NCBI RefSeq assembly: GCF_900324465.2
Contig: NC_046610.1
Location: 10,976,484-11,040,483 of the forward strand
Direction of reading: 5' to 3'
From: Anabas testudineus
Taxonomy: Eukaryota; Chordata; Actinopteri; Anabantiformes; Anabantidae
Length of the DNA: 64,000 bases
Part shown: one piece after another, positions 23,801 to 37,283 of the stretch
Numbering within the stretch: position 1 is the first letter of the stretch
How the letters are laid out: every line of letters begins with the position of its first letter
Notes under the pieces: generated by a model
The model's input: the letters and a program-made list of their open reading frames with translations, nothing else
Database searches by the model: none
What the model was told of the DNA's origin: nothing
Translations under genes and position numbers: made by a program

Positions 23801-26800
23801 TGATGTATACTTACTGTACAACATGAACCGAACAATAGGTGTGGTTGCAGGTCTAGCTGTTAAGTCCTGCTGGAGTGAAGTATTTAATTCAGCATAAGTA
23901 ATTGTGACAAGAAATCTCTGAGCATGTCCTGATGTTTGCTTGCTGCGGTCTACAGTTACAAACCAGAAAAGAGGAAATGTGATAAGGCTAAATGGAAAAT
24001 ACATTTGTATGATGGGAAAATGTGTGTTGTGTAGTTTTGTTTAAATGCAACACTGTATAAAAAATAAAAAAATAAAAAAAGGCGTGTAGGGTGAAGTTAC
24101 TAAACAACATGTGACTTTTATTCCTCTCCTCACAGGTACATGTTTATAGGAGGAACAAACTTTGGATACTGGAATGGTGAGTGTACTTTGACAGACGGGT
24201 TTGATGAGACTATGTCATCATTTTAAGTGACTCACATCGAAGCCATTTCTAACATAACTACATTAACTTATACCCAACCTCTTAATACGCTCAGGTGCCA
24301 ACGCGCCGTACAAGCCGCAGCCCACCAGCTACGACTATGACGCTCCGCTCACAGAAGCAGGAGACCTCACAAAGAAGTACTTTGCCATTCAGGAGGTGAT
24401 CAAAGAGGTACGTACACTTCCTGTCTTCTACAGGCTAGAGTAGAAGTGAGCGCACCACGCGCCCAGGTCATCACTTATTCACATTGTTAGTTTTAAATGT
24501 ATGTGCGCAGGTGAGTATGTCAAATAACTCTAAGTTGTATGTGTGCACTAGCGAGGTAGCCAGAGCATGAAGATGTCTGTACACTGGAATAAACTACCTC
24601 TAATGCACATGACAATGGCAATAAACTTGAAGAACTGTATTTTTCCATAATAGTACCGTAAAATACCAGAGGGACCAATACTGCCATCAACTCCAAAATA
24701 TGCATACGGAGCTGTTGTGATGAAAAAGGTAAGAACTCAGTTAAACCGTCACTTTTTAGCACTTTACTACATATGGGATGTTGCAGTTTACAATTGAAAG
24801 TCCTTTTGTCGATTTAAAACAGAATAAATACTAAAACTACCCTCCTCCACTGCAGCTCCTGACGATTTCAGATGCTTTAGATAAACTGTCTTTCTCCGGC
24901 CCAGTCAACAGCACAAATCCTCTGACTTTCATTGAACTGAACCAGGTATCCTTGGATGGTTTTCTGTTTTTCTTTAAGTTTAAGGGTAATAACGTCATGT
25001 TGTTATTTAGTTGTGATTTGATTACGTGTATTCATCCTTTCTCCTGTAGGCTTTTGGTTATGTGCTCTACAGAACCACTCTGCCTGTTAACTGCACCAAA
25101 CCAACTCCACTGTCATCTCCACTAAATGAGGTCCATGATAGGGCGTATGTGTCAGTGGACGGGGTGAGTCTGCCTTCGCACATTGTACTTATACACAACA
25201 TTAGTTGAATAATTAAAACAATAAAATTCTGCCTATGCATTGATGCACTGTATCAGTAGTAATCATTTCATAATATAGTCTGTATAGTATATATGTGATA
25301 TGTAACCTCATAGGATTGATGGGGGCACAGTATGAATTATAAGTATCCGTACTTTGATTCTTACTGCCTAACATTTTCAGTTCATGACTTTTATCATAAA
25401 CAGTATTTTTATATTGCAGTACTGAAACATTTATTTTTATATTGCACTACTGAAAATTTAGAGCCCAGTACTTCCCCCAACAACACACTATGTTCTTGTA
25501 TAACTTTGTTATCTAACATAATGTTCGGTGGTGATTTGTGGAGCTTGTGGATTAAGCTGAATCATTTGTTCCCTGAGTTTGTAGGCAGCACTTCTCTCCA
25601 TGCTTTGTGCAGATTTAACAGAATCCTTTCATATGTTGCCTGTGGGGAGGCAATTCTCTGAGGACTGAAGAAAGAAAATATATCTTTAATCTTCCACCAT
25701 GTATTCATACCACTACACGTCATTGAACAGTACAGTTGGTTACCTACCATATATAGTACTTTAGTACTATCAGGATTATTCCTGGTATCAATATGAGATA
25801 CGGCAACATAACTGTGCTGATTTTGTTTTTCTGAAGGTTTCTGCAGGGATTCTTGAAAGGAGCAAAGTCATAGCCATAAACGTGACCGGAAACGCTGGCA
25901 GTCAGCTGGACGTACTGGTGGAGAACATGGGCAGAATCAACTATGGAAAAGACATCAATGACTCCAAGGTTTTTAGTTGCAGATGCTTCAATTTATTTAA
26001 ATACCTACGTGTGATTACGTACCACAGAGCTTTAACTGGATTCAAATCAATATTTCTCTTTAATTCTTTTCTTCCCCTGTTCGACAGGGTTTGCTGTCCA
26101 CACTGTATCTGGGTACACTTCCACTCACTGGATGGACCATGTACAGTCTCAGTATTGATGAAGCAGTCAGTCAGGGCCTCCTTGGTGACAAAGAGGCCAC
26201 ACCAACAGACGCCCCACAGCCTGTTGCTCTCTCCCCTCCAACCTTCTACAGCGGCAGCTTCATCATTCCTGATGGCATCCCAGACCTCCCTCAGGACACC
26301 TACATCAAGCTGCCAAAATGGAGGAAGGCATGTGAATCATACAGGAAAAAAGAAAAACTGACAAACATTTGCTGCTTGTATCTTCTCAAATGACAACAGG
26401 GTCTATCCAGACAAAACCTATTGATCTAAATGTGTCCGGTATAAAATTTGTGACAGTGATATGAATTATGAGTGATATTGATAATACATGTTGTCTAAAT
26501 AAACATCTCTGATTATTTAAAAAAAAAAAAAAGACAACGTATTCTTACACCTGAAAATCAACTAATTAATCTGTCTCTAAATTTCACATTTTCAGGGTCA
26601 AGTCTGGATTAATGGCTTCAATTTGGGACGTTACTGGCCATCTCGAGGACCTCAGGTGACGCTTTTCGTTCCCGCCAACATCCTCAGCACAGCCGCACCC
26701 AACAACGTGACCGTCCTCGAGCTGGAGAAGGCTCCCTGCAGCGCGGGCCCATGCACTGTGGAGTTTACCGCCGACCCCATCCTGAACGGCCCAGTCTACT

Positions 26801-26850
26801 CTGACCACAAACAGCGGCGCAGACTGTTTTCTAAAGAGGATCTGTTATGA
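20882..26850 (+). CDS. glb1: lysosomal beta-galactosidase (GH35)
   Basis: Sixteen exons: 20882-20938, 21460-21629, 21925-22075, 22582-22642, 22725-22819, 22937-23117, 23409-23467, 23562-23683, 24136-24176, 24295-24407, 24654-24728, 24856-24945, 25050-25163, 25837-25968, 26088-26327, 26596-26850. They close in frame to 651 aa (human GLB1 677). A signal peptide ([19 protein letters not shown]) precedes the GH35 TIM barrel. The acid/base E182 in QVENEYGSY and the nucleophile E262 in [15 protein letters not shown] align with human E188 and E268. The C-terminal beta domains include [20 protein letters not shown]. The enzyme removes terminal galactose from GM1 ganglioside and keratan sulfate in lysosomes, within a complex with cathepsin A and neuraminidase. 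Two introns use GC donors (23468 and 26328). The C-terminus ends in a basic tail, [11 protein letters not shown]. The paralogue glb1l is less likely: sequence such as [11 protein letters not shown] is GLB1-type. Confidence 0.95.
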
Positions 26851-27449
26851 TGATCAGGGGACTCATTGCTGCACAAACCAAATCAATTTGCACTCCTCAC
26901 TGATGTACATTTCTAAATCAGTACTTTTTCATTCAATGTATGTTTTAAGATGTATTGTGTGAAAGAGTTTAATTTTGGACATGGAATCAGTGACTGAATT
27001 TAAAAATTTGTTTTTATCTAAAAACTATATTTTTACTGTCACGTTAATGTTCTAAGCATCTTTTTCTGTTCACAAAGGGATTATTGCCAAACGCCAGTTG
27101 ACAATAAGCACTGAAACCACATGTATTTTAGTTAACGTTTGATTTTTGTATATTAACACAACAGGGAAACACTCAGTGACTTTGCATACATGCTGAAACT
27201 GTTTGATTTTTATGCTTGTGAAATAAATTGTCTTTTCAAAAATAAAAATCATAAATTCATTGGTAATGTTTAACTGATACACTTGAAACAAGATGTTATG
27301 TATCAACATCAGGGAGATAAATATATTTGTGTATCTGTTGATAAAGTTGGATAAAACTATGTCTTGTTGGTGATTTTAGAAAATTAAATCATTTTTAATA
27401 GTAATTGTGATTTTCTGATCAAATCAACTAATTTCCAAAAATACATCTA
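26851..27449 (+). other. glb1 3'UTR and downstream DNA
   Basis: AATAAA at 27222-27227, with a second at 27241-27246, gives a 3'UTR of about 400 nt. The remaining DNA to 27449 is AT-rich with no feature seen. Confidence 0.6.
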
Positions 27450-28310
27450 CAGTGGCAAAAATGTGAACATTTTAATATTTTGGGGATTTCTGCATTAATT
27501 TTTCATAAACATGATCTTAACTAAGTCAAGAGAAGTCAAATGTGCCTAAAATAATGAAATAAAGAATTTCGGTTGGAAAAAGTATGTGAATGACCACAAA
27601 AAAGTAAATGGAGTCAGGTGTTGGCAGACTTAAGAAAATCACTTTGGAGGTATGGACTAGACTAGATTACCTTTAGAGTTTGTTCCGCAAAGGAAGAATG
27701 TGCATATGTGAGCCATGCCTCGCCAAAAAGAGCTTTCAGAGGATCTACGGTCAAGAATTGTTGATTTACATAAAGCTGGACAGGGTTACAAAGTGATGTC
27801 AAAGACGTTAGAAACTCACCAGTCTTATATGTCTCTACGAGACATATAAGGACTGTGCATACTCTATTAAGAAGTGGGCGGCCAGTTAAAATAACCCCAA
27901 GAGCACAACAAACACTTATTAATGAGGTAAAGAAACAACCCTGGGTGACAGCTAAAGATTTGAAGGCATCATTGGAACTGTCTAACATGTGTGTTCATGA
28001 GTCTACAGTAGGTAAAATATAAAACAAACAGAGTGTCTATGGCAGGACACCACGAAGGAAGCTGCTGCTTATGAACTGATGAAGCTGTATTGAACTATTT
28101 GGAAAGAACACACAGCACTACATCTAGTGTAAAAAGAGGACTGCATATCATCATGAATACAGTATTATTAAGAATGGTGGAGGACACATAATGATTTGGG
28201 CCTGCTTTGCTGCATCAGGACCTGGTCAGCTCGCAGTGATTAGGTTGAAGATGAATTCCCAAGTGTATCAAACAATTCTTCAGCATAATGCGAGAATGTG
28301 GTGTCTGGGG
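27450..28310 (+). mobile_element. Tc1-like transposon relic, truncated at its 3' side
   Basis: It starts with 'cagtggcaaaaatgtgaac' directly after TA at 27448-27449, the same outer end as the copy at 8020-8909. From 27720 the plus strand matches the transposase N-terminus seen in that copy but with stops and shifts ([26 protein letters not shown]). At 28190-28290 a C-terminal-half fragment reads MIWACFAASGPGQLAVI, near the second catalytic aspartate region of Tc1 transposases. No right terminus was found before the short repeat at 28310-28400. Confidence 0.75.
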
Positions 28311-28405
28311 GTCCACGGCTCGTACCAGCAGGTGGCGGTAATGGGCTTAATGAGCAGGGTCCTCACCGGCGGTAAATCCTAAAAGAAGAGAAGAAGCGAA
28401 ACTTG
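28310..28405. repeat. short dispersed repeat carrying a CTCF-like core
   Basis: The stretch begins near 'gtccacggctcgtaccag', holds 'ccagcaggtggcggtaatg' at 28325-28343 and ends in a purine 'aagaagagaagaagcg' tail. I recall this ggtggcggtaatg...aagaag pattern as a common dispersed unit in fish genomes, but I cannot name the family. A related but weaker version lies at 51920-52020. Confidence 0.4.
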
Positions 28406-29083
28406 AAAACAATCAGATGAGGGTGGTGGCTTGATGAAGGTTCACAGAGTAAACTACACAAATTAGGGAGGCGTTGAAGAAATGAGGCGATGAGGTAAAA
28501 CAGATACCCTGAATTACATATTAATCTGTTTAGATGTCAACTCACCGTTTCTGTATTTATGCAGCCAGTTCTAGCTAACGGTGGTTAGCATTAGCAGTTA
28601 GCTAGCTAGTGAGGAGCTAGCTATGTTTGTTTTATTTTTGTAACTGACACAGTTCACTAAACAACTACATGCAGCGTGTTGTCTTCATTTGTAGCTTCGC
28701 AGTAAAATTAAGCACCCAACTCAATGGGATGTAGAGTCAACAGTAATTGTTTACAACATTAGCTAGCTGCTAGCTAAACGTTAACTCGTTTGTATTGTTT
28801 TCTTTTTGGCAGGTTGTGAACACCTCAGTGTTGAAGCATCTCTCAAAATGCAGCGCAAAAGTAGTTTAAAAAGTAAAGTACGATGTTAGGAAACTGTTTC
28901 ACCGTCGAACAGATTTACAATAGCTAACAGACATGCCATGGTGACTCAACATCACTTACTAACCGTATAGTTTAGGTTTCTTCACACAACAGGAGTGAAC
29001 GCCAAACTGGATTTGTATTTTATTAAAAAGAAAAGTTGTTGCCTATAAGTACAGACTCAAAACGAGCTCTATTTATCTAGACC
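28406..29083 (+). other. cldnd1 upstream region / probable 5'UTR
   Basis: No coding exon is seen. It contains several 'gctagct' repeats (28580-28780). The cldnd1 transcription start and any noncoding first exon probably lie here or just upstream, but no single site can be chosen from sequence. Confidence 0.4.
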
Positions 29084-31412
<2,329 letters not shown>

Positions 31413-32580
31413 AAAAGGACGGGCTGAGTTAGGAACAAAATATAGTAGCTTAAAACAACGGACTGGTCTGAGAACTTACTTAAAGAAACCTTTGTGGGTT
31501 CATTGTGATCGGACACAAGTTGCATTAATTGGAAATTAATTAATTGATGCCTTAACCAGGCAACAGGTAATCATCTGAAGTGCTCATAAGTAAGGGTTTA
31601 GTACCTTTGCATTTTCTCACCATTGTCTTTTTTTCTAACTTGTATTTTACCCAAAGCATGTTCTTAATATAGTTTAACACCCAGGTGTTCTAGTTGATTT
31701 GTTATTTCTGATGTTAACTGTGTTGCTGTGCAGTACTTCAATGCCTTCTTTTCAGTTGCCATTGCTTCTAACGCTGCTCACCACATTGCCCTTAAAATCA
31801 GTAAACAAAGACTATATCAAATAAAGCACCTAATGTAAGTCAAACGCTCTTTCTCTATTAGTGCATGAAAAATATTACATAGCAATATTTTTGTTTTTTG
31901 TACTGTTCTATTTTTTTTTGCATAATCTTAAATATCAAGCCTTTGCTGTGTGGTGCATGCCTTTTAAGCTGACATTTCCCTCATCTGTGGTAAATGTTTA
32001 TTTCTGTTTGTGTTTTGACTAAATGCCAGTAAATGTCACTCACTAAAAATGTAACCACTTGTCTTCCATTGTCATGTCGATAGATCCAATATTTATTAAT
32101 TCAGTTACTTTGAACATTAAGACTGAATTGATGCTACTCGGGCAAAGCTGTGACCCCTTCCCCGTTTAAATTCTAATGTTTCAGCCCTAAACTATACTAC
32201 TGCTACTTTACATTTGTTATGATGAGGTGTCACTGTTTGCTGTTTCAGCTCAGTTTCATGGATTGCGTCGATTCAGGGGGTGGTTTGACAGCCCGATACC
32301 GGTTTTATGTTTGTTAGAGACACTCCAGAGTCAAAGAGACTGCTATTTTGAATAATAATTGAATTTGCAAAATCTTCATTTGCAAGAGAAGTCCTCCTGT
32401 ATTTACATCTTTGTACTTCCACGTTTGTGTGGAAGGAGACTGTTTGCTACTTTTTGTGTTCAAATTTTAAAACGTCTGATGTGTGTACACACTCTTGTCT
32501 TTTGTAAATGTTTATATGTATTCTGAAGCACACTGTACTTGTTTCTGTATTAATAAATTTGACATTTACTGATCTGATCT
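31413..32580 (+). other. cldnd1 3'UTR
   Basis: Two candidate polyadenylation signals, AATAAA at 31820-31825 and 32552-32557, suggest short and long 3'UTRs of about 0.4 and 1.15 kb. No other feature is seen. Confidence 0.55.
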
Positions 32581-33623
32581 GTCGTGATTTTGTTGTCCAC
32601 CTTTAAGAAAAAACGTACATTTGTACAAAAATGCACATGTTCTGCTGCTACTGTTGTAGCATAAATGTCATTGACGGTCGCATGGTTCACTACTTCAGTC
32701 GAGACTAAAATACTATCGCTCAATAACGAATGGGTGTATTCTCATTTAATTCTGTACTAATATTTGTGCTCCCCAGAAGATAAATCTTCTGACTTTGGTA
32801 ATCCCTTTATTAAAGCTAAAACCATCACATCGCTATGTTCTAAGTAACACTCTAATGGCATCTTGTCACACTGAATACAAATACTATAATACTTGTTTAA
32901 TACTTCTACAATGCAGTTCTTTGTACATGTTTGTAATTTCGTTATGTGATGGATTGCAGACAGTTGTAATTAATTCATTATAATAAAGTAGATAAATTGT
33001 CATTTGTTAAACATTTTAACATGCATAAACTAAATAAGTACTTTTAACATTTCATTTTGCCCTGTTTTTCGAGTGTGCATTAATGTTTTATTTCCTTATG
33101 CTATTTTTTAGGACCTTATATCCTAAAGATCAAAGTTAAAAACACACTGTCCAATAGCCGAGAGTGATCCATGTCACAGTTTATTCAGTTATTGAATTTT
33201 GTTTTATTGTCATAGTGCAATAAAGATAAATCCCCTTTGTATGCCAGTCAATATACAAAGGAAATAGGATTAATACTGCTGTGCTTATTCAGTATCAATC
33301 AAGTACAACAACTCTGATGTTACACATAAGCTTTCTTTATACGTTACAGATGTAGCACTGTCATAGATCGGTTGTGTTGCATTTCATCAAAAGGAGGTAA
33401 TTACGTTCTGTGTCCCTGCACATGGACACTATATAAACATCATTGCATATTGTTGTGCACTAGTTCATGAATTATTGAAATGATTAAACAGTTATTATAT
33501 TGTACCTGTAGTGAGCATGTGTTACACACACTGTGTACTTTATCCCTAATTATTATCTAAAATTGCAACATCATTGTACATTATATGTACATGTACCGGT
33601 ACATGGTTTCATTCTCTATAGTC
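32581..33623. other. intergenic tail between cldnd1 and acy3
   Basis: The two genes converge. A minus-strand AATAAA at 33203-33208 is a plausible acy3 polyadenylation signal, giving a 3'UTR of about 400 nt. The rest is AT-rich with no gene seen. Confidence 0.5.
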
Positions 33624-35680
33624 TCAGTCCCTCTTCACATTTATGGATGGGAAGGTCAAAGTGACCTTTCGAGCTAAATGGAAAGCAACTTTCTTCTCAT
33701 AGTAGGCACATTCATTTATAAAGAAAGGGTAGAGTTCTTCTCCCTCGTGCTTCACCGTCTCCCCAGAAAATGACTGAAATATGGGGTCACCTGGTCGGAG
33801 AAGCTTGAAGTCATTATCCTAAAAGGAACAGGCAAGAACAGGTGAATCATAACGTGCCAGGGGAGCTTTTCAATGCAAATCTGACATTTATTGTTTGTTA
33901 TAGTTTCTAAAATCGGTTCCTTACTTCTTTGAATGAATCCATTTAAATTTACAATTTCATTTTACTTTATGTAGTGCAGCTGAAGTGACTGCTAAAGCTA
34001 TAATGCATGCTTGTATCTTGTACTGTACCTGCAACTGTGGGTGTATGGCAGCGGTGAGTTCACCAGTCATGGGGTCCCTTGGATAGTCTACACTTTTGAC
34101 GAGAACATACGCTTCCACCTCACCCCCACCAAAAGTAATTCCTGTTGGCAAAGGACAGTATAAGTCATCCTGGCTTACCCATGAAAGGTGCGTGTAATTG
34201 GTCTGATCCCACTCTTTCAGCAGTGGAGCTCGTTTCTAACCAGAATTGAATTTCTGCAGCCATTCTATTGTGAGATCCAGCGCTTCTTTCATCGCGTTGA
34301 AGATATCAGCTCTGAGCACGCCGGTGGGTTGAGGACCAACTTCAATGGCTGAAAAGAAAAATATGAAAATATAAACAATACAAATACACCCCAGGTAGGC
34401 TAATTACTAAATTGAAAAAAAAAAGTTTTTATACACACACTTACCAAAACCATGTTTGCCGACTGACTCTAAGGAATACGCCTCAGAAATGGGAATGTCC
34501 AGCTGGATTACTCTCACAGGCATGGACGTCAATTTGGTCTAAAAATCAGTCATGGCAGCTAATTACATTACTGTACAACACATGATCGTAGACTGATAAA
34601 TTCAGATTTGTATTGTATTCACATTATGTACAAAGTTATAAAATAGTGGCACCTGGGAGGTTTTTTAAAACACTAACTAGAGATGAGTGAAATCTGATTG
34701 TTAAGTTAAGTTAAGCTCAACACTGTAAACATTACATTATAATTATGTAGCATCAGAGTGATAGCATCTAGTTTCTTATGCTTAGTGCTTCTTTATGTGT
34801 TAATGCAAAAAATGAACTTAATAATGTTTAATATTTAAACTCTATTATTTCAAACATTCTTTGTACACACATTTTTTATTGATAACTATAATATTCTTAA
34901 TGTCAATTCAGTTTATTTTTATTTATTTAGCACCAAATAACAATAAAATTATCTCAATTAGTGACGTTAAGACCTACAGAAAAAATATTTTCAGCAGAAT
35001 TAAACATGTTCAAAGTTGAACGGATGTATTATCAGACCTGTGGATCCTTGATTTAAATTCTACATTTGTCATGAAGTCAAATTGTGTCGCTAAAAATATT
35101 TTTCTTGATGATTTGATAATGTTCATACCTGTATATATTTGTAAATGTGCAGGGTGATCCAGTCTAAGGAGTAGAAAATGAAGGACAGGCCCATGTTGGC
35201 AGTGGTGTTGTGGAGATCTAAGAGCAGATCCACAGCCTCTTCGCTTCCTTTGGGCCCAAGCTGGGCGTTCAGCTCCTGAGCTCGTCTCAACTCATAGGAT
35301 GTGGAGTCTGTTATGGGAGTACTAGAAGACATTGTTTTCTTATACATAAATATTGTACTAGTATTCAATACGTTTTCAGTATCATTGTGCCATAACAAGA
35401 CAGATTTGTTGAGCAGATGCACAAACTTTTGAAAAAACATGTAACTTCCTTACCTCAGTAAGGCATCAGTGAAGCAGCGGTTGAGGTCAGTTTCTATATA
35501 TCTCCTGCAAGCTTCCACAGCTCGTGGGTTTGATAAGACGGTGGTTATAGAGACAGACTCAGCCTTTTCTAACTTCTGTCGCTGCATTTCTCTCACTATG
35601 TACACTCCTGACATCTCATTTCCATGGGTGCCACCACAAACGGCAACACGCGAAAGTGGCGGGACAGAGACGTGCTCCAT
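33624..35680 (-). CDS. acy3: aspartoacylase-family N-acyl-aromatic-L-amino acid amidohydrolase
   Basis: Six exons on the minus strand: 35454-35680, 35129-35321, 34445-34538, 34241-34348, 34029-34141 and 33624-33818, in phase, 309 aa (human ACY3 319, ASPA 313). The zinc ligands H19 and E22 lie in [10 protein letters not shown] and H113 in [10 protein letters not shown]. Substrate-binding DLNR is at 65-68 and the catalytic glutamate E174 in AIEVGPQP. The C-terminal domain has VDYPRD and [15 protein letters not shown]3 deacylates mercapturic acids and N-acetyl aromatic amino acids; ASPA hydrolyses N-acetylaspartate. [19 protein letters not shown] and FQSFSGE favour ACY3 over ASPA, though a fish paralogue (acy3.1/acy3.2) cannot be chosen. 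The start is the ATG just after an acceptor at about 35681-35686. An upstream in-frame ATG extends into the intron and is rejected. At least one noncoding 5' exon is likely. Confidence 0.9.
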
Positions 35681-37223
35681 CTCTAGACAGGGAAAAACAA
35701 ATAGTTTCAATAATTTGTTATACTGTGTATTCCTCTATCCCTATTCCGATAAAGCTAGCAACTTTCAAACTAAAGAGAAACCATGAAGTCTGACAAAACC
35801 AGTTTCCAGTGTGAATACACGCACAAACCAGGCAAATGGGTGGACTGTGACAGGCTCAGACTCTTTTAAGTGCTGAGGTGGTGCTGGATAAGTGAGACAT
35901 TAAATTTAATAAGTGACTCAATTAGCCTTCGAAACAGTTAATCAGCTCCCAGTGATGTGTTAATGTCTAAACAAGCATTGTATCCAGCAGATAATGAATG
36001 AGAATTTATTATCTGCTATTATCTGCTAGACTAATAAGAACTAGGTGATCAACTGATCAGTTTATTGTCAATCTTCTTAGTTATTCCTACTGATGACTGG
36101 AAGGACAGATAAATCAGGGATCTGTTGTTAACGTGTTATGGTACGACTCAATAAAAGACACAAGTAACTAGTCACTAGTAATGTGACTCATTAAGGACAT
36201 TTTAACCAAGTAGTCTAATGTCATAAGGATGAATCTCCACAGTGATTAAATGACAACAAGCAGCTGTTTGCAACACAAACACACAAACTATTTCCGCACT
36301 ACTTTTATAATAAATTAGTTCAGCAAAATATTTAACTCATCTCTGTGCCCATTTCTCAGCTTAGTACTGGGAAATTCAGTTATTTTATTTAATTCAAACT
36401 GTGAATATAGCTGCAGTTGCAGTATAGTTCTTGATAAATTAATTTAAGTTTTAAAGTGATACAAGAAAAGTAAGAAGTAAATGAATCACAATTGACTGAT
36501 AAACTAAATTCAGAATAACAATACTAACCTCATATTTTGCATATCAGTTATTCAAAAAAAAATTTCAGCCATTTGATAACAGGGTGTTTTCATGAGGAGT
36601 TTACGAGTATGTTACCATGTTAGTATGTTAGGATTTTGTTTGGAGTTTGTTTAGTTTTTAGACCCTTGTTTGCTCATTAAATTGTACTAATTCTCATTCA
36701 AATACTCTAGCGAGGACACATGAGAAGGTTAACAGTTAACTAATCCACCAAACAGAGAGTCAGTTCAGCAGAAACCAGTCAAACAGGAAAACAGCTCATC
36801 ACAAAACTAAGGGGCCCAATATGTTGACCACAGTGACACTGACCATATATAACATACATTTGTATTGTCTGTACTTGTTTCATAGGATTCATGGGAGACG
36901 TTTCTGTTGCCATCCAGCTATTATCATTTATTGCTATGTCTCTGTTTATGGTTCTTACAAAACCACTTCAAAGTCTGAAAGGTCAAAGGTTAAACTGGTT
37001 TCTTGTCAGCTCTTGAAAGCTGACAGAGACACATTCTTCATATTCCTTACTCATTCGACTGCGGTGCAGAGTCTTAAAGAACCTTTGAAGACTTTAAAAG
37101 TCAAAATGTATTCAGTATTTTATGGAAAGCCACAAAAAAGGAGCTAGAATTACAGTCTTTTATTGCTTAGGTCAGCAGTCTGGCTGCAGCATATTGAAAA
37201 CATCCCAAGGTCAACGCTGAAAA

Positions 37224-37283
37224 CCACAGGACATCTTCAGCTGTGTCCTACATGATACTCAGCTGATCTAAGATGTCCTGTGG
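37224..37283. other. 60-nt imperfect inverted repeat (hairpin)
   Basis: The arm 'ccacaggacatcttcagctg' (37224-37243) pairs with 37260-37283: 14 consecutive base pairs at the base, a 4-nt bulge (atct) on the 3' arm, 6 more pairs and a 16-nt loop. Pairing does not continue outside. It may be a folded RNA or a relic of a small inverted-repeat element. No related sequence is seen elsewhere in the window. Confidence 0.5.

Noticed and set aside
23609-24004. 131-aa minus-strand open frame in glb1
   Set aside because: It covers a glb1 exon and its intron in antisense and shows no domain or splice support.
20882-26850. Reading the beta-galactosidase as glb1l
   Set aside because: Diagnostic stretches ([37 protein letters not shown]) agree with GLB1 rather than GLB1L.
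33624-35680. Reading the deacylase as aspa
   Set aside because: NEMSGVY, ACRRY and LHNTTANMG agree with ACY3 more than ASPA. The two are close, so this is a judgement and not proof.
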